39,729 nucleotides of DNA from Myroides phaeus. Its GTDB lineage: Bacteria > Bacteroidota > Bacteroidia > Flavobacteriales > Flavobacteriaceae. Under the pieces are notes generated by a model. The model searched no databases and was not told the origin of the DNA. It was given only the letters and a program-made list of their open reading frames with translations. Location: positions 1 through 39,729 of the forward strand of contig NZ_FNDQ01000024.1 in assembly GCF_900099675.1 (NCBI RefSeq), written 5' to 3'. How positions within the stretch are numbered: position 1 is the stretch's first letter; each line of letters begins with the position of its first letter. Below, one piece after another: positions 1 through 7,136 of this stretch. The translations under genes were made by a program, and so were the position numbers.

Positions 1-375
1 TGTTTTATTTTTCTTTAAATGTACACCCCGATTGTCTTCTAAGCCTTTAAATCCTTTGCTTTTAAATTTTCTTATCCATTGGAATAAGACAGAAGGATTT
101 GAGATTCTATATCTAACACAGGTATCTGTCAAAGATAAATCACTATTTTGATGTTCCTGAATAATATGAATTTTTTCTTCTATAGTGAATTTGTTTTTGG
201 AGATTCCATGTAATCCTTGTTCTCCATAAACTTCATATAGTTTAAGCCAAAAATAAAGGTTAAACTCACTGATTTTTTCTGATCGAGAAAGTCCCCTCAT
301 ACTGTCTTTACCTTCCAAAATAATAGTTACTATACGTAACTTAAATTCAAAATTGTATTTCTGTTTTCTACTCAT
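1..375 (-). CDS. IS3/IS150-type transposase OrfA, helix-turn-helix protein, 3' part outside window
   Basis: Reading the minus strand from the ATG at 375 gives 125 codons with no stop, beginning MSRKQKYNFEFKLRIV. The protein holds two helix-turn-helix units in tandem: residues about 10-60 (ending in the stretch with FWLKLYEVYGEQGLHG) and about 65-115 (LTDTCVRYRISNPSVLFQWI followed by RKFKSKGFKGLEDNRG). Paired HTH units ending in a W-x-K/R-x-(Y/F)-x-x-x-G-x-x-G-L pattern are typical of OrfA of IS150-like IS3 elements, which binds the terminal repeats; the DDE catalytic domain would lie in OrfB to the left. Whether the element is intact cannot be judged. It sits tail-to-tail side of sodA, 85 bp from that gene's stop codon, and reads in the same direction as sodA. 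Confidence 0.75.
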   Translation of the reverse strand, partial: MSRKQKYNFEFKLRIVTIILEGKDSMRGLSRSEKISEFNLYFWLKLYEVYGEQGLHGISKNKFTIEEKIHIIQEHQNSDLSLTDTCVRYRISNPSVLFQWIRKFKSKGFKGLEDNRGVHLKKNKT

Positions 376-380
376 AAAAA

Positions 381-413
381 ATGCCCCAAAAAGTGTCTAA
401 CTTTTTGGGGCAT
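381..413. repeat. Perfect 13-bp inverted repeat inside the IS left end
   Basis: ATGCCCCAAAAAG (381-393) is followed after 7 nt by its exact reverse complement (401-413), five bases upstream of the transposase start codon. The hairpin would lie in the 5' leader of the transposase mRNA. Such a structure could block translation from transcripts entering from sodA, or it could be part of the terminal transposase-binding site. Its function is inferred, the structure is seen directly. Confidence 0.8.
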
Positions 414-460
414 GTCTAAAGTTTAAACTCCGGAGTTTTTTATTTTAAAGAGCTAAAAGA

Positions 461-1066
461 TTATTTAGCTTCAGCAAATCTTCTTGAAACTTCAGCCCAG
501 TTGATTACATTAAAGAAAGCAGTAATGTAGTCAGGTCTGCGGTTTTGGTAGTTTAGGTAATAAGCATGTTCCCAAACATCCATTCCTAAGATTGGAGTAC
601 CACCACAAGCAACACCTGGCATTAATGGGTTGTCTTGGTTTGGAGTACCACAAACGTCTAATTTACCGTCTTTAACACATAACCAAGCCCATCCAGAACC
701 AAATTGAGAAGCACCAGCTTTAGAGAAAGCTTCTTTGAAGTTAGCAAAAGAACCAAAGTCTTTATTGATTGCTTCAGCTAATTCTCCTGTAGGTTCTCCA
801 CCACCATTAGGTGACATTACAGTCCAGAATAAGTTGTGGTTATAGAAACCTCCACCATTGTTACGTACAGCAGCCTTAGTCATATCTAAATTCTTAAGGA
901 TTTCCTCAATAGACTTTCCTTCTAATTCAGTTCCAGCGATAGCTGCATTTAAGTTAGTAGTGTAAGCATTGTGGTGTTTTGTATGGTGGATTTCCATAGT
1001 ACGTGCATCAATATTTGGTTCTAATGCATCGTACGCATACGGTAGATTTGGTAATTCGAAAGCCAT
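461..1066 (-). CDS. sodA: Superoxide dismutase, Fe/Mn family (Mn-like signature)
   Basis: Cytoplasmic enzyme of 201 aa that converts superoxide to hydrogen peroxide and oxygen. No signal peptide is present. The four metal ligands are visible: His27 (in MEIHHTKHH), His77 (in FYNHNLFW), Asp163 and His167 (in [12 protein letters not shown]). The outer-sphere glutamine occurs in the C-terminal half ([10 protein letters not shown], Gln144), as in Mn-type enzymes, rather than in the N-terminal helix as in Fe-type enzymes. Metal use could still be cambialistic. Length and start ([17 protein letters not shown]) match the family. A -7 box lies at 1104-1111. The next gene on the left is an IS transposase only about 85 bp downstream, so the native terminator may have been displaced. 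Confidence 0.96.
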   Translation of the reverse strand: MAFELPNLPYAYDALEPNIDARTMEIHHTKHHNAYTTNLNAAIAGTELEGKSIEEILKNLDMTKAAVRNNGGGFYNHNLFWTVMSPNGGGEPTGELAEAINKDFGSFANFKEAFSKAGASQFGSGWAWLCVKDGKLDVCGTPNQDNPLMPGVACGGTPILGMDVWEHAYYLNYQNRRPDYITAFFNVINWAEVSRRFAEAK

Positions 1067-1103
1067 AATTCGTATTATTTAAAGATTAGTATTATTTTTA
1101 TTT

Positions 1104-1111
1104 CAAATTTA
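1104..1111 (-). promoter_or_regulatory. -7 box of the sodA promoter
   Basis: The minus strand reads TAAATTTG, an exact match to the Bacteroidota -7 consensus TAnnTTTG, 37 nt upstream of the sodA ATG. No clear TTG is seen at the -33 position. Confidence 0.5.
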
Positions 1112-1176
1112 AACATTTTATGCTTAATAGCGAAAAGTTGTATGTTTAATAAAAGTTAATGCTTAACGAATTTATA

Positions 1177-4100
1177 ATGTCTGATAAACCCTCATTTTCA
1201 ATATATAACGCCTCTGCAGGATCAGGGAAAACACATACTTTAGTAAAAGAATACCTTAAGATCTTGTTGTTAGACAGGCAGGACGATGCGTATAAGAAGA
1301 TTTTAGCGATCACTTTTACAAATAAAGCAGTAGCAGAAATGAAGACCAGGGTTGTTTCGTGCTTGAATGGTTTCTCTCAAGAGATTGTTCCTGAGAAATA
1401 TATTGGAATGTTTGATCAAGTTCTGGAAGAAACAGGGTTGAAAGCGGATTTTGTAAAAGCAAAGTCAGGAAGAATTATCAAAAGTATTATACATAATTAT
1501 GCTTCATTTGATATTTCGACAATTGACAAGTTTACGCATAAGGTTATTAGGTCGTTTGCATTTGATTTAGAGTTGCCAATGTCTTTTGAGGTGTCGTTAG
1601 ATTCAGATGAGCTGTTGCAAGAAGCAGTAGATGCTGTGATATCTAAAGCAGGAATAGACTTGGAGCTAACAGACTTATTAGTAGATTTCTCTATTGATAA
1701 GGCAGATAATGACAAAAGTTGGGATATTAGTAAAGAGTTGAAAGATGTAGGAGCTTTGTTGTTAAATGAAAATAACAGAGAAGAGATTGCTTTGTTTTCA
1801 GAAAAAACATTAGAAGATTTTGTGAAAGTTCGAGATTTTTTAAGACAAGAAATAAAGCGAATTACGGAAGAAACAAAAGAACTTGGACAGTCTATCTTAG
1901 ATTTGATTGAAACAAAAGGAATAGATAAGACTTCTTTCTCAGGACAATATTTTGTCAAGAATGTTGAAAGAGTTGTTTTAGATACTGTAGGTGAAACTAA
2001 GCGATATCATGAATTTGATGAAGTTAAGATTAAGAAGGGAGCTAAGGATACTGAGCTGATAGAGGCTTATGTTGGTGACTTTTTAAAAATCTTAGAAAAA
2101 GTATATAGTAAATATGCTAAAAGAGCCTTTTATCAAGCATTTCTAAAAAACTTGACTCCACTCTCCCTGTTAAATACACTTGGATTGGAAATGGATAAGA
2201 TTCAAGAAGAAAAAAATATATTGTCGATAACTCAGTTTAATGCAATTATTCACGAAGAAATACAAAATCAGCCTGCGCCTTTTATTTATGAACGATTAGG
2301 AGAGAGGTATCATCATTTTTTCATTGATGAGTTTCAGGATACTTCTGAAATGCAATGGCAAAACTTAGTGCCTTTGATTGATAATGCATTGGCTGGTGAA
2401 GATTTAACAGGAACAAAAGGTAGCTTGATGATTGTAGGTGATCCAAAGCAGTCAATTTATAGATGGCGTGGAGGAAAAGCAGAGCAGTTTATTGCATTAA
2501 GTAAAGATGAAAACCCTTTTTCTAATCCAGATAAGCAAACGGTAAATCTTGGAAAGAATTACCGTAGTTATGCTGAAGTTATAAACTTTAATAATGATTT
2601 ATTTAAAGATATCTCGAGAAACTTTCTAAATGAAGATTACAAGGATCTCTATGAGAGTAATAGTTATCAGGAAGTTAATAGTAAGTCTGGAGGATATGTA
2701 TCTATTGAATTTTTAGAAAAGGAGAAAAATATAGAAGATGAGTCAGTTGAAAAAGATGAGCAATATGCTAAAGCAACTTTAGATACTATTCACGATATTT
2801 TAGAGCAAGGGTTTGATTTAAAGGATATTGTTATTTTAACTCGAAAGAGAAATCACGGAGTTGTTTTGGCAAATTATCTGACTGAAAATGGTATTGATAT
2901 TTTGTCTTCAGATTCATTGTTGATTAATAATGCCAGTGAAGTTAGATTGATTATCAATGTTTTACGTTACTTGAAAAATGATAAAGATTTAGAAGCAAAA
3001 ATGATGCTTCTTTATTATGTAGCAAGTAAAAAGAACCTTGGTGAAACGAAACATGATTTCATTAAAGAAGGATTAGTGATTAATGATGAAGAAGAATTTG
3101 CTGGTTGGTTGAATTCACAATTAATACCAATTTCGTTTAATACATGTCGCGCTAAATCCTTATATGATGCTGTAGAAGCAATTGTTCATGCTTTTATGCC
3201 AGAAAAGAGTACTAACTCATATGTGTTATACTTTTTGGATTTAGTATTAGAGAAAAGTTTAAAGAGTCAGTTTGGTATAAGTGACTTTATTGATTATTGG
3301 ATTACTAATTATCAAAAGTTTAGCATTCCAACACCAGAAGGAAGGAATGCTGTGCAAATTATGACAATTCACAAGTCAAAAGGATTGGAGTTTCCTGTAG
3401 TAATATTCCCTTTTGCCGAAGAGGATTATTCAAGACCAAGTAGAGATAAGCTTTGGATTGATATAGATTCAGAGGAAGATAATATAGCTTTTCCTAAAGC
3501 GCTGGTTGATTCTAAAAAAGAAGTAGTAGAGTATGGGCATCTTGCACAAGAGCTTTATGAAAGAAAAGAACAAGAGATGTTATTGGATAATGTTAATGTG
3601 TTATATGTGGCATTGACAAGAGCAGAAGAACAATTGTATGTTATAAGCTATAAAAATGTATCGACAAAAGGAGAGTTTAAAAATAATTTATCTAAGTTCT
3701 TTCTCGATTTTTTGTTTTCAAAAGGTGTATATAATGACGTAGACTTAAAGTATAGTTTTGGAGAGCCAAAACGCCTTTCAATTCCTCAAGATAAGATAGA
3801 GGGGGAAGATAGTAGGCTGATAATGCCAGTAAAAGAGATATTAAATTTTGATGCAATTAAGATTGCTCAACGGGAAGCCCTGATGTGGGACTCTACGAAT
3901 TTACAAGCTATTGAATACGGAAATTTAGTTCACAATTTGATGTCATTTGTAAGTTCTTATAAAGATGTGGATAAAGTAGTACAGCAAGGGTTAGAAAATG
4001 GATTAATTCAAGAGACTCAGAAAGAGGGTTTTTATAAGATTATAACAAGTATTGTTTCTCATCCAGCGTTAACAGATTTCTTTTTAGAAGATAATATTGT

Positions 4101-4329
4101 TTATAATGAACGTGTTATAATTGAACAATCTAAAAGGAATACAATTCCAGATAGGGTGGTTGTCCGCGGAAAAGAAGCAATGGTTTTAGATTATAAAACA
4201 GGAAAAGAAGAGGAGAAGTATAAACAACAAGTGAATGCTTATGCCAAGTCATTAGAAGAAATGGGGTATAATGTAGTTAAAAAGGTGCTACTATATACCG
4301 GAGAAGATTTAAAAATAATACATTTGTAG
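1177..4329 (+). CDS. addA: UvrD/Rep-family helicase-nuclease, AddA/RecB-like
   Basis: About 1050 aa; the large ATP-dependent helicase-exonuclease subunit of an AddAB-type double-strand-break repair enzyme. Seen in order (numbered from the ATG at 1177): Walker A ASAGSGKTHT (about 13-22), motif Ia TFTNKAVAEM, motif II DEFQDTS (Asp384), motif III GDPKQSIYRWRGG, motif IV NYRSY, motif V MTIHKSKGLEFPVV (about 729-742), motif VI LYVALTRAEE. The C-terminus is a PD-(D/E)XK nuclease: His919 in GNLVHNLM, then LDYKTG (Asp1005, Lys1007) and QVNAY. All catalytic positions look intact. An upstream in-frame ATG exists at 1159, but family members begin close to the S-I-Y-N-A-S-A-G motif, so 1177 is preferred. 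kbl follows after 37 bp; the likely AddB partner lies at 7137, beyond kbl and ompA. Confidence 0.88.
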   Translation: MSDKPSFSIYNASAGSGKTHTLVKEYLKILLLDRQDDAYKKILAITFTNKAVAEMKTRVVSCLNGFSQEIVPEKYIGMFDQVLEETGLKADFVKAKSGRIIKSIIHNYASFDISTIDKFTHKVIRSFAFDLELPMSFEVSLDSDELLQEAVDAVISKAGIDLELTDLLVDFSIDKADNDKSWDISKELKDVGALLLNENNREEIALFSEKTLEDFVKVRDFLRQEIKRITEETKELGQSILDLIETKGIDKTSFSGQYFVKNVERVVLDTVGETKRYHEFDEVKIKKGAKDTELIEAYVGDFLKILEKVYSKYAKRAFYQAFLKNLTPLSLLNTLGLEMDKIQEEKNILSITQFNAIIHEEIQNQPAPFIYERLGERYHHFFIDEFQDTSEMQWQNLVPLIDNALAGEDLTGTKGSLMIVGDPKQSIYRWRGGKAEQFIALSKDENPFSNPDKQTVNLGKNYRSYAEVINFNNDLFKDISRNFLNEDYKDLYESNSYQEVNSKSGGYVSIEFLEKEKNIEDESVEKDEQYAKATLDTIHDILEQGFDLKDIVILTRKRNHGVVLANYLTENGIDILSSDSLLINNASEVRLIINVLRYLKNDKDLEAKMMLLYYVASKKNLGETKHDFIKEGLVINDEEEFAGWLNSQLIPISFNTCRAKSLYDAVEAIVHAFMPEKSTNSYVLYFLDLVLEKSLKSQFGISDFIDYWITNYQKFSIPTPEGRNAVQIMTIHKSKGLEFPVVIFPFAEEDYSRPSRDKLWIDIDSEEDNIAFPKALVDSKKEVVEYGHLAQELYERKEQEMLLDNVNVLYVALTRAEEQLYVISYKNVSTKGEFKNNLSKFFLDFLFSKGVYNDVDLKYSFGEPKRLSIPQDKIEGEDSRLIMPVKEILNFDAIKIAQREALMWDSTNLQAIEYGNLVHNLMSFVSSYKDVDKVVQQGLENGLIQETQKEGFYKIITSIVSHPALTDFFLEDNIVYNERVIIEQSKRNTIPDRVVVRGKEAMVLDYKTGKEEEKYKQQVNAYAKSLEEMGYNVVKKVLLYTGEDLKIIHL

Positions 4330-4366
4330 TTATTGAGTATTTAACAAACGCTAAAAAAATATAAGT

Positions 4367-5563
4367 ATGTACGGAGAAATTAAAGGTTATCTTCAAAAAG
4401 AATTAGCCGCTATTGAAGAGAATGGTTTATTTAAAAAAGAAAGAATCATCACTTCTCCACAAGGAGCAGAGATAACAGTATCTTCAGGAGATAAGGTTTT
4501 GAACTTTTGTGCAAATAACTATTTAGGATTGTCTTCTCATCCAGAAGTAATTCAAGCAGCAAAAGATACATTAGATACACATGGTTTTGGGATGTCTTCT
4601 GTTCGTTTTATTTGTGGAACTCAAGATATACATAAGCAATTAGAACAAACAGTTGCGGATTTTTATCAAACAGAAGATACAATTTTGTATGCTGCTGCAT
4701 TTGACGCAAATGGAGGGGTTTTTGAACCACTATTAGGCGCGGAAGATGCAATTATATCAGATAGCTTGAATCATGCTTCAATTATTGATGGAGTTCGTTT
4801 ATGTAAAGCTGCTCGTTACCGTTATGAAAATAACAATATGGCAGAATTAGAAGAGCAATTAATTAAAGCAAATGAAGCAGGACATAGATTTAAAATCATT
4901 GTAACAGATGGTGTTTTCTCAATGGACGGTTTAGTAGCGCCATTAGATAAGATTTGTGATTTAGCAGATAAATATGATGCCTTAGTAATGGTTGACGAAT
5001 GTCATGCAGCTGGATTTATTGGAGCAACAGGAAAAGGTACTTTAGAAGCTAAAAAAGTAATGGGACGAGTAGATATTATCACAGGTACTTTTGGAAAAGC
5101 TCTTGGAGGTGCGATGGGAGGATATACTACAGGTAAGAAAGAGATTATTGAGTTATTAAGACAGCGTTCTCGTCCATATTTGTTTTCAAATTCATTAGCA
5201 CCAATGATTGTAGGTGCATCGTTAAAAGTTTTTGAACTATTAAAGAATGATACTTCTTTACGCGATAAATTAGAATGGAATACAAATTACTTTAAAAAGG
5301 GAATGAAAGAAGCAGGTTTTGATATCATTGATGGAGATTCAGCTATTGTTCCTGTAATGCTTTATGATGCTAAACTATCACAAGATATGGCTAATAAACT
5401 CTTAGAAAATGGTGTTTATGTAACAGGATTTTTCTATCCAGTAGTTCCACAAGGGAAAGCAAGAATACGCGTTCAATTGTCTGCTGCTCATACGCAAAGC
5501 CACTTAGACAAAGCGATTGAAGCATTTGTGAAAGTGGGGAAAGAGTTAAAAGTTATTAAGTAA
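4367..5563 (+). CDS. kbl: Glycine C-acetyltransferase (2-amino-3-ketobutyrate CoA ligase)
   Basis: PLP-dependent alpha-oxoamine synthase family enzyme, 398 aa, acting with threonine dehydrogenase: 2-amino-3-oxobutyrate plus CoA gives glycine and acetyl-CoA. The PLP lysine is Lys244 in [15 protein letters not shown], the same number as in the E. coli enzyme; Asp210 and His213 in MVDECHAAG and His136 in [16 protein letters not shown] are the expected cofactor and substrate residues. The sequence is close to E. coli Kbl along its full length ([49 protein letters not shown]), which argues against the related serine palmitoyltransferase or 8-amino-7-oxononanoate synthase. No tdh is in the window. 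The 37-bp gap behind the helicase-nuclease gene suggests possible co-transcription; no terminator is evident at its 3' end. Confidence 0.95.
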   Translation: MYGEIKGYLQKELAAIEENGLFKKERIITSPQGAEITVSSGDKVLNFCANNYLGLSSHPEVIQAAKDTLDTHGFGMSSVRFICGTQDIHKQLEQTVADFYQTEDTILYAAAFDANGGVFEPLLGAEDAIISDSLNHASIIDGVRLCKAARYRYENNNMAELEEQLIKANEAGHRFKIIVTDGVFSMDGLVAPLDKICDLADKYDALVMVDECHAAGFIGATGKGTLEAKKVMGRVDIITGTFGKALGGAMGGYTTGKKEIIELLRQRSRPYLFSNSLAPMIVGASLKVFELLKNDTSLRDKLEWNTNYFKKGMKEAGFDIIDGDSAIVPVMLYDAKLSQDMANKLLENGVYVTGFFYPVVPQGKARIRVQLSAAHTQSHLDKAIEAFVKVGKELKVIK

Positions 5564-5606
5564 AAAGACATGTAAAAATAAAAAATGCTATTCTTAACGA
5601 AATTTT

Positions 5607-5637
5607 TTGTAAATATTGTTTGAGAATTGTATTTTTG
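5607..5637 (+). promoter_or_regulatory. Promoter of the ompA-like gene
   Basis: TTG at 5607-5609 and TATTTTTG at 5630-5637, separated by 20 nt, form a full match to the Bacteroidota TTG / TAnnTTTG promoter. The ATG is 35 nt further on. This fits strong expression of a major outer-membrane protein. Confidence 0.7.
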
Positions 5638-5671
5638 CTTATTATTACGGTAAAGTAAAAAATAAAAAGTT

Positions 5672-7063
5672 ATGAAACATCTCAACAAATTATTTGCAGC
5701 TGCAGTACTTTGCGCTGGGTTAACAGCCCATGCTCAGGATGCTGATCATCCATGGGCAGTGACTGTTGGAGCTAACGCAGTTAATACGAAAGTAAGTGCA
5801 GCTAAGGGCTTCTCACACAGAATGGGTGGTTATTTTAACACTAGTGATTGGAACATTCTTCCTTCAGTATCTTACTTAAACGTTGGAAGATACTTAGGTG
5901 ATGGTTTTTCTATTGGAGTTGCTGGGTCAGTTAACAAAATTGACAAATTCATCAAAGATGAAAACGAAGGGTATGAAAAATACAACCCAGGGGATTTAAC
6001 TTATTACGGTATTGATGCTGAAGTTAAATACAGCTTTAAAGAAATTTTAAAATCAAAAGTAATTGATCCTTTCTTATTAGTAGGAGGAGGTTATACATTT
6101 ATGGGTGATGCAAGTGCAGGTACTGTAAATGGAGGTTTAGGATTAAACTTCTGGTTTACACCTAACATTGCATTAACTCTACAATCTACTTATAAACATT
6201 CATTTGATGATACAAGACTTCCAGATGTAGATGTTGCTTCACATATGCAACACTTTGCTGGTATTCGTTTCCAATTTGGAGGGAAAGACTCTGATGGAGA
6301 TGGTATCTTAGATAAATATGACGAATGTCCAGACGTTCCAGGTTTAGCTGAATTCAACGGATGTCCTGATACAGACGGAGATGGTATTCCAGATCATTTA
6401 GATGAGTGTCCAGATGTTCCAGGATTACCAGAATTCAACGGATGTCCTGATACAGATGGAGATGGTATTCCAGATCATAAAGATGAGTGTCCAGATGTTC
6501 CTGGTTTAGCTGAGTTCAACGGATGTCCTGATACAGACGGTGATGGTGTTCCAGATCATTTAGATGAATGTCCAGAAGTTCCTGGTCCAAAAGAAAATAA
6601 AGGTTGTCCATGGCCAGATAGAGATGGTGATGGTGTTCCAGATCATTTAGACGAATGTCCAGATGTTCCAGGTCCAGCTTCAAACAATGGATGTCCAGAA
6701 ATTAAAGAAGAGGCAGTAAAACAACTTAATGACTATGGTAAAACTATCTTATTCAATACAGGTAAATTTACTTTCCAAAATTCTTCTTACGCTGTTTTAG
6801 ATAACATCGTTAAAATTATGAAAGAATATCCAACTGCTAAGTTCCACATTGCTGGATACACTGACAGTACAGGATCTGATAAAATTAACGTGCCATTATC
6901 TGATAATAGAGCTAACGCAGTTAAAGTTTATTTAATTGAGAAAGGTATCGATGCTAGCCGTTTAACTTCTAAAGGTTACGGTTCTGCTGATCCAATCGCT
7001 TCTAACAAAACAGTTAAAGGACGTGAATTAAACAGACGTGTTGAAATTCAATTAAAAAAATAA
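5672..7063 (+). CDS. OmpA-family outer-membrane protein with five thrombospondin type 3 repeats
   Basis: A 463-aa outer-membrane protein that anchors the membrane to peptidoglycan. Signal peptide residues 1-21 end in LTAHA before QDADH. Residues about 25-200 alternate in the manner of a beta-barrel (ending AGIRFQFGG). Residues 206-342 hold five calcium-binding type 3 repeats of the form D-x-D-G-D-G-x-x-D-x-x-D-x-C-P, each with a Cys pair. Residues about 350-463 are the OmpA C-terminal domain ([38 protein letters not shown]), whose Asp and Arg contact meso-diaminopimelate. The gene has its own promoter and a strong terminator, so it is a single-gene unit although it lies between the two halves of the AddAB-like pair. 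Porin or adhesion roles are possible but not shown by sequence. Confidence 0.93.
   Translation: MKHLNKLFAAAVLCAGLTAHAQDADHPWAVTVGANAVNTKVSAAKGFSHRMGGYFNTSDWNILPSVSYLNVGRYLGDGFSIGVAGSVNKIDKFIKDENEGYEKYNPGDLTYYGIDAEVKYSFKEILKSKVIDPFLLVGGGYTFMGDASAGTVNGGLGLNFWFTPNIALTLQSTYKHSFDDTRLPDVDVASHMQHFAGIRFQFGGKDSDGDGILDKYDECPDVPGLAEFNGCPDTDGDGIPDHLDECPDVPGLPEFNGCPDTDGDGIPDHKDECPDVPGLAEFNGCPDTDGDGVPDHLDECPEVPGPKENKGCPWPDRDGDGVPDHLDECPDVPGPASNNGCPEIKEEAVKQLNDYGKTILFNTGKFTFQNSSYAVLDNIVKIMKEYPTAKFHIAGYTDSTGSDKINVPLSDNRANAVKVYLIEKGIDASRLTSKGYGSADPIASNKTVKGRELNRRVEIQLKK
6287..6697 (+). repeat. Tandem coding repeats, five units of 27-29 codons
   Basis: Four units of 81 bp and one of 87 bp encode the type 3 repeats. 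Units 2 and 3 differ at few bases and share long identical stretches (for example around GATGGAGATGGTATTCCAGA), while units 1, 4 and 5 are more diverged. Near-identity at synonymous sites between units 1-3 suggests recent duplication or gene conversion. Confidence 0.9.
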
Positions 7064-7091
7064 TTGATTTAAGCATCATATAATTATAAGG

Positions 7092-7123
7092 AAACGCTTC
7101 GAGGTAATCGAAGCGTTTTTTTT
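7092..7123 (+). terminator. Rho-independent terminator of the ompA-like gene
   Basis: Perfect 11-bp stem AAACGCTTCGA (7092-7102) with TCGAAGCGTTT (7108-7118), a 5-nt loop, and a run of eight T ending at 7123. It lies 29 nt after the ompA stop codon and only 13 nt before the next start codon. Confidence 0.93.
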
Positions 7124-7124
7124 A

Positions 7125-7132
7125 TATCTTTA
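7125..7132 (+). promoter_or_regulatory. Possible -7 box immediately upstream of the AddB-like gene
   Basis: TATCTTTA matches TAnnTTTG in seven of eight positions and is followed by four nt and the ATG. Because the ompA terminator ends at 7123, transcription of the downstream gene must either start here, giving an almost leaderless mRNA, or come from read-through. No TTG is seen at a suitable -33 distance, since the terminator hairpin occupies it. Confidence 0.3.
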
Positions 7133-7136
7133 TTTT

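Larger units (their letters stand above)
1..418 (-). mobile_element. Left end of an IS3-family (IS150-type) insertion sequence, truncated by window edge
   Basis: A partial OrfA-type transposase reads leftward off the window, so only the 5' end of the element is visible. Its presumed terminus lies around 411-418, where the minus strand reads TAGACATGCCCC. Just inside it is a perfect 13-bp inverted repeat (381-393 with 401-413, 7-nt spacer). The outer boundary is inferred from similarity to a second short sequence at 9948-9957; the target duplication cannot be checked because the other end is outside the window. Confidence 0.7.

Noticed and set aside
424..437. Palindrome AAACTCCGGAGTTT as a working sodA terminator
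   Set aside because: It has no loop bases to spare and on the minus strand is followed by TAAAC rather than a T run; at best it is a remnant.
1497..1958. A 153-codon frame on the minus strand
   Set aside because: Antisense to the helicase-nuclease gene, Ser-rich with no domain; the opposite strand has the full set of helicase motifs.
4367..5563. Serine palmitoyltransferase
   Set aside because: Bacteroidota sphingolipid synthases are related, but this sequence follows E. coli Kbl along its whole length including the N-terminus and the [14 protein letters not shown] block.
5566..5574. AGACATG after kbl as another IS-edge fragment
   Set aside because: Only seven bases match, with no inverted partner; expected by chance in this composition.
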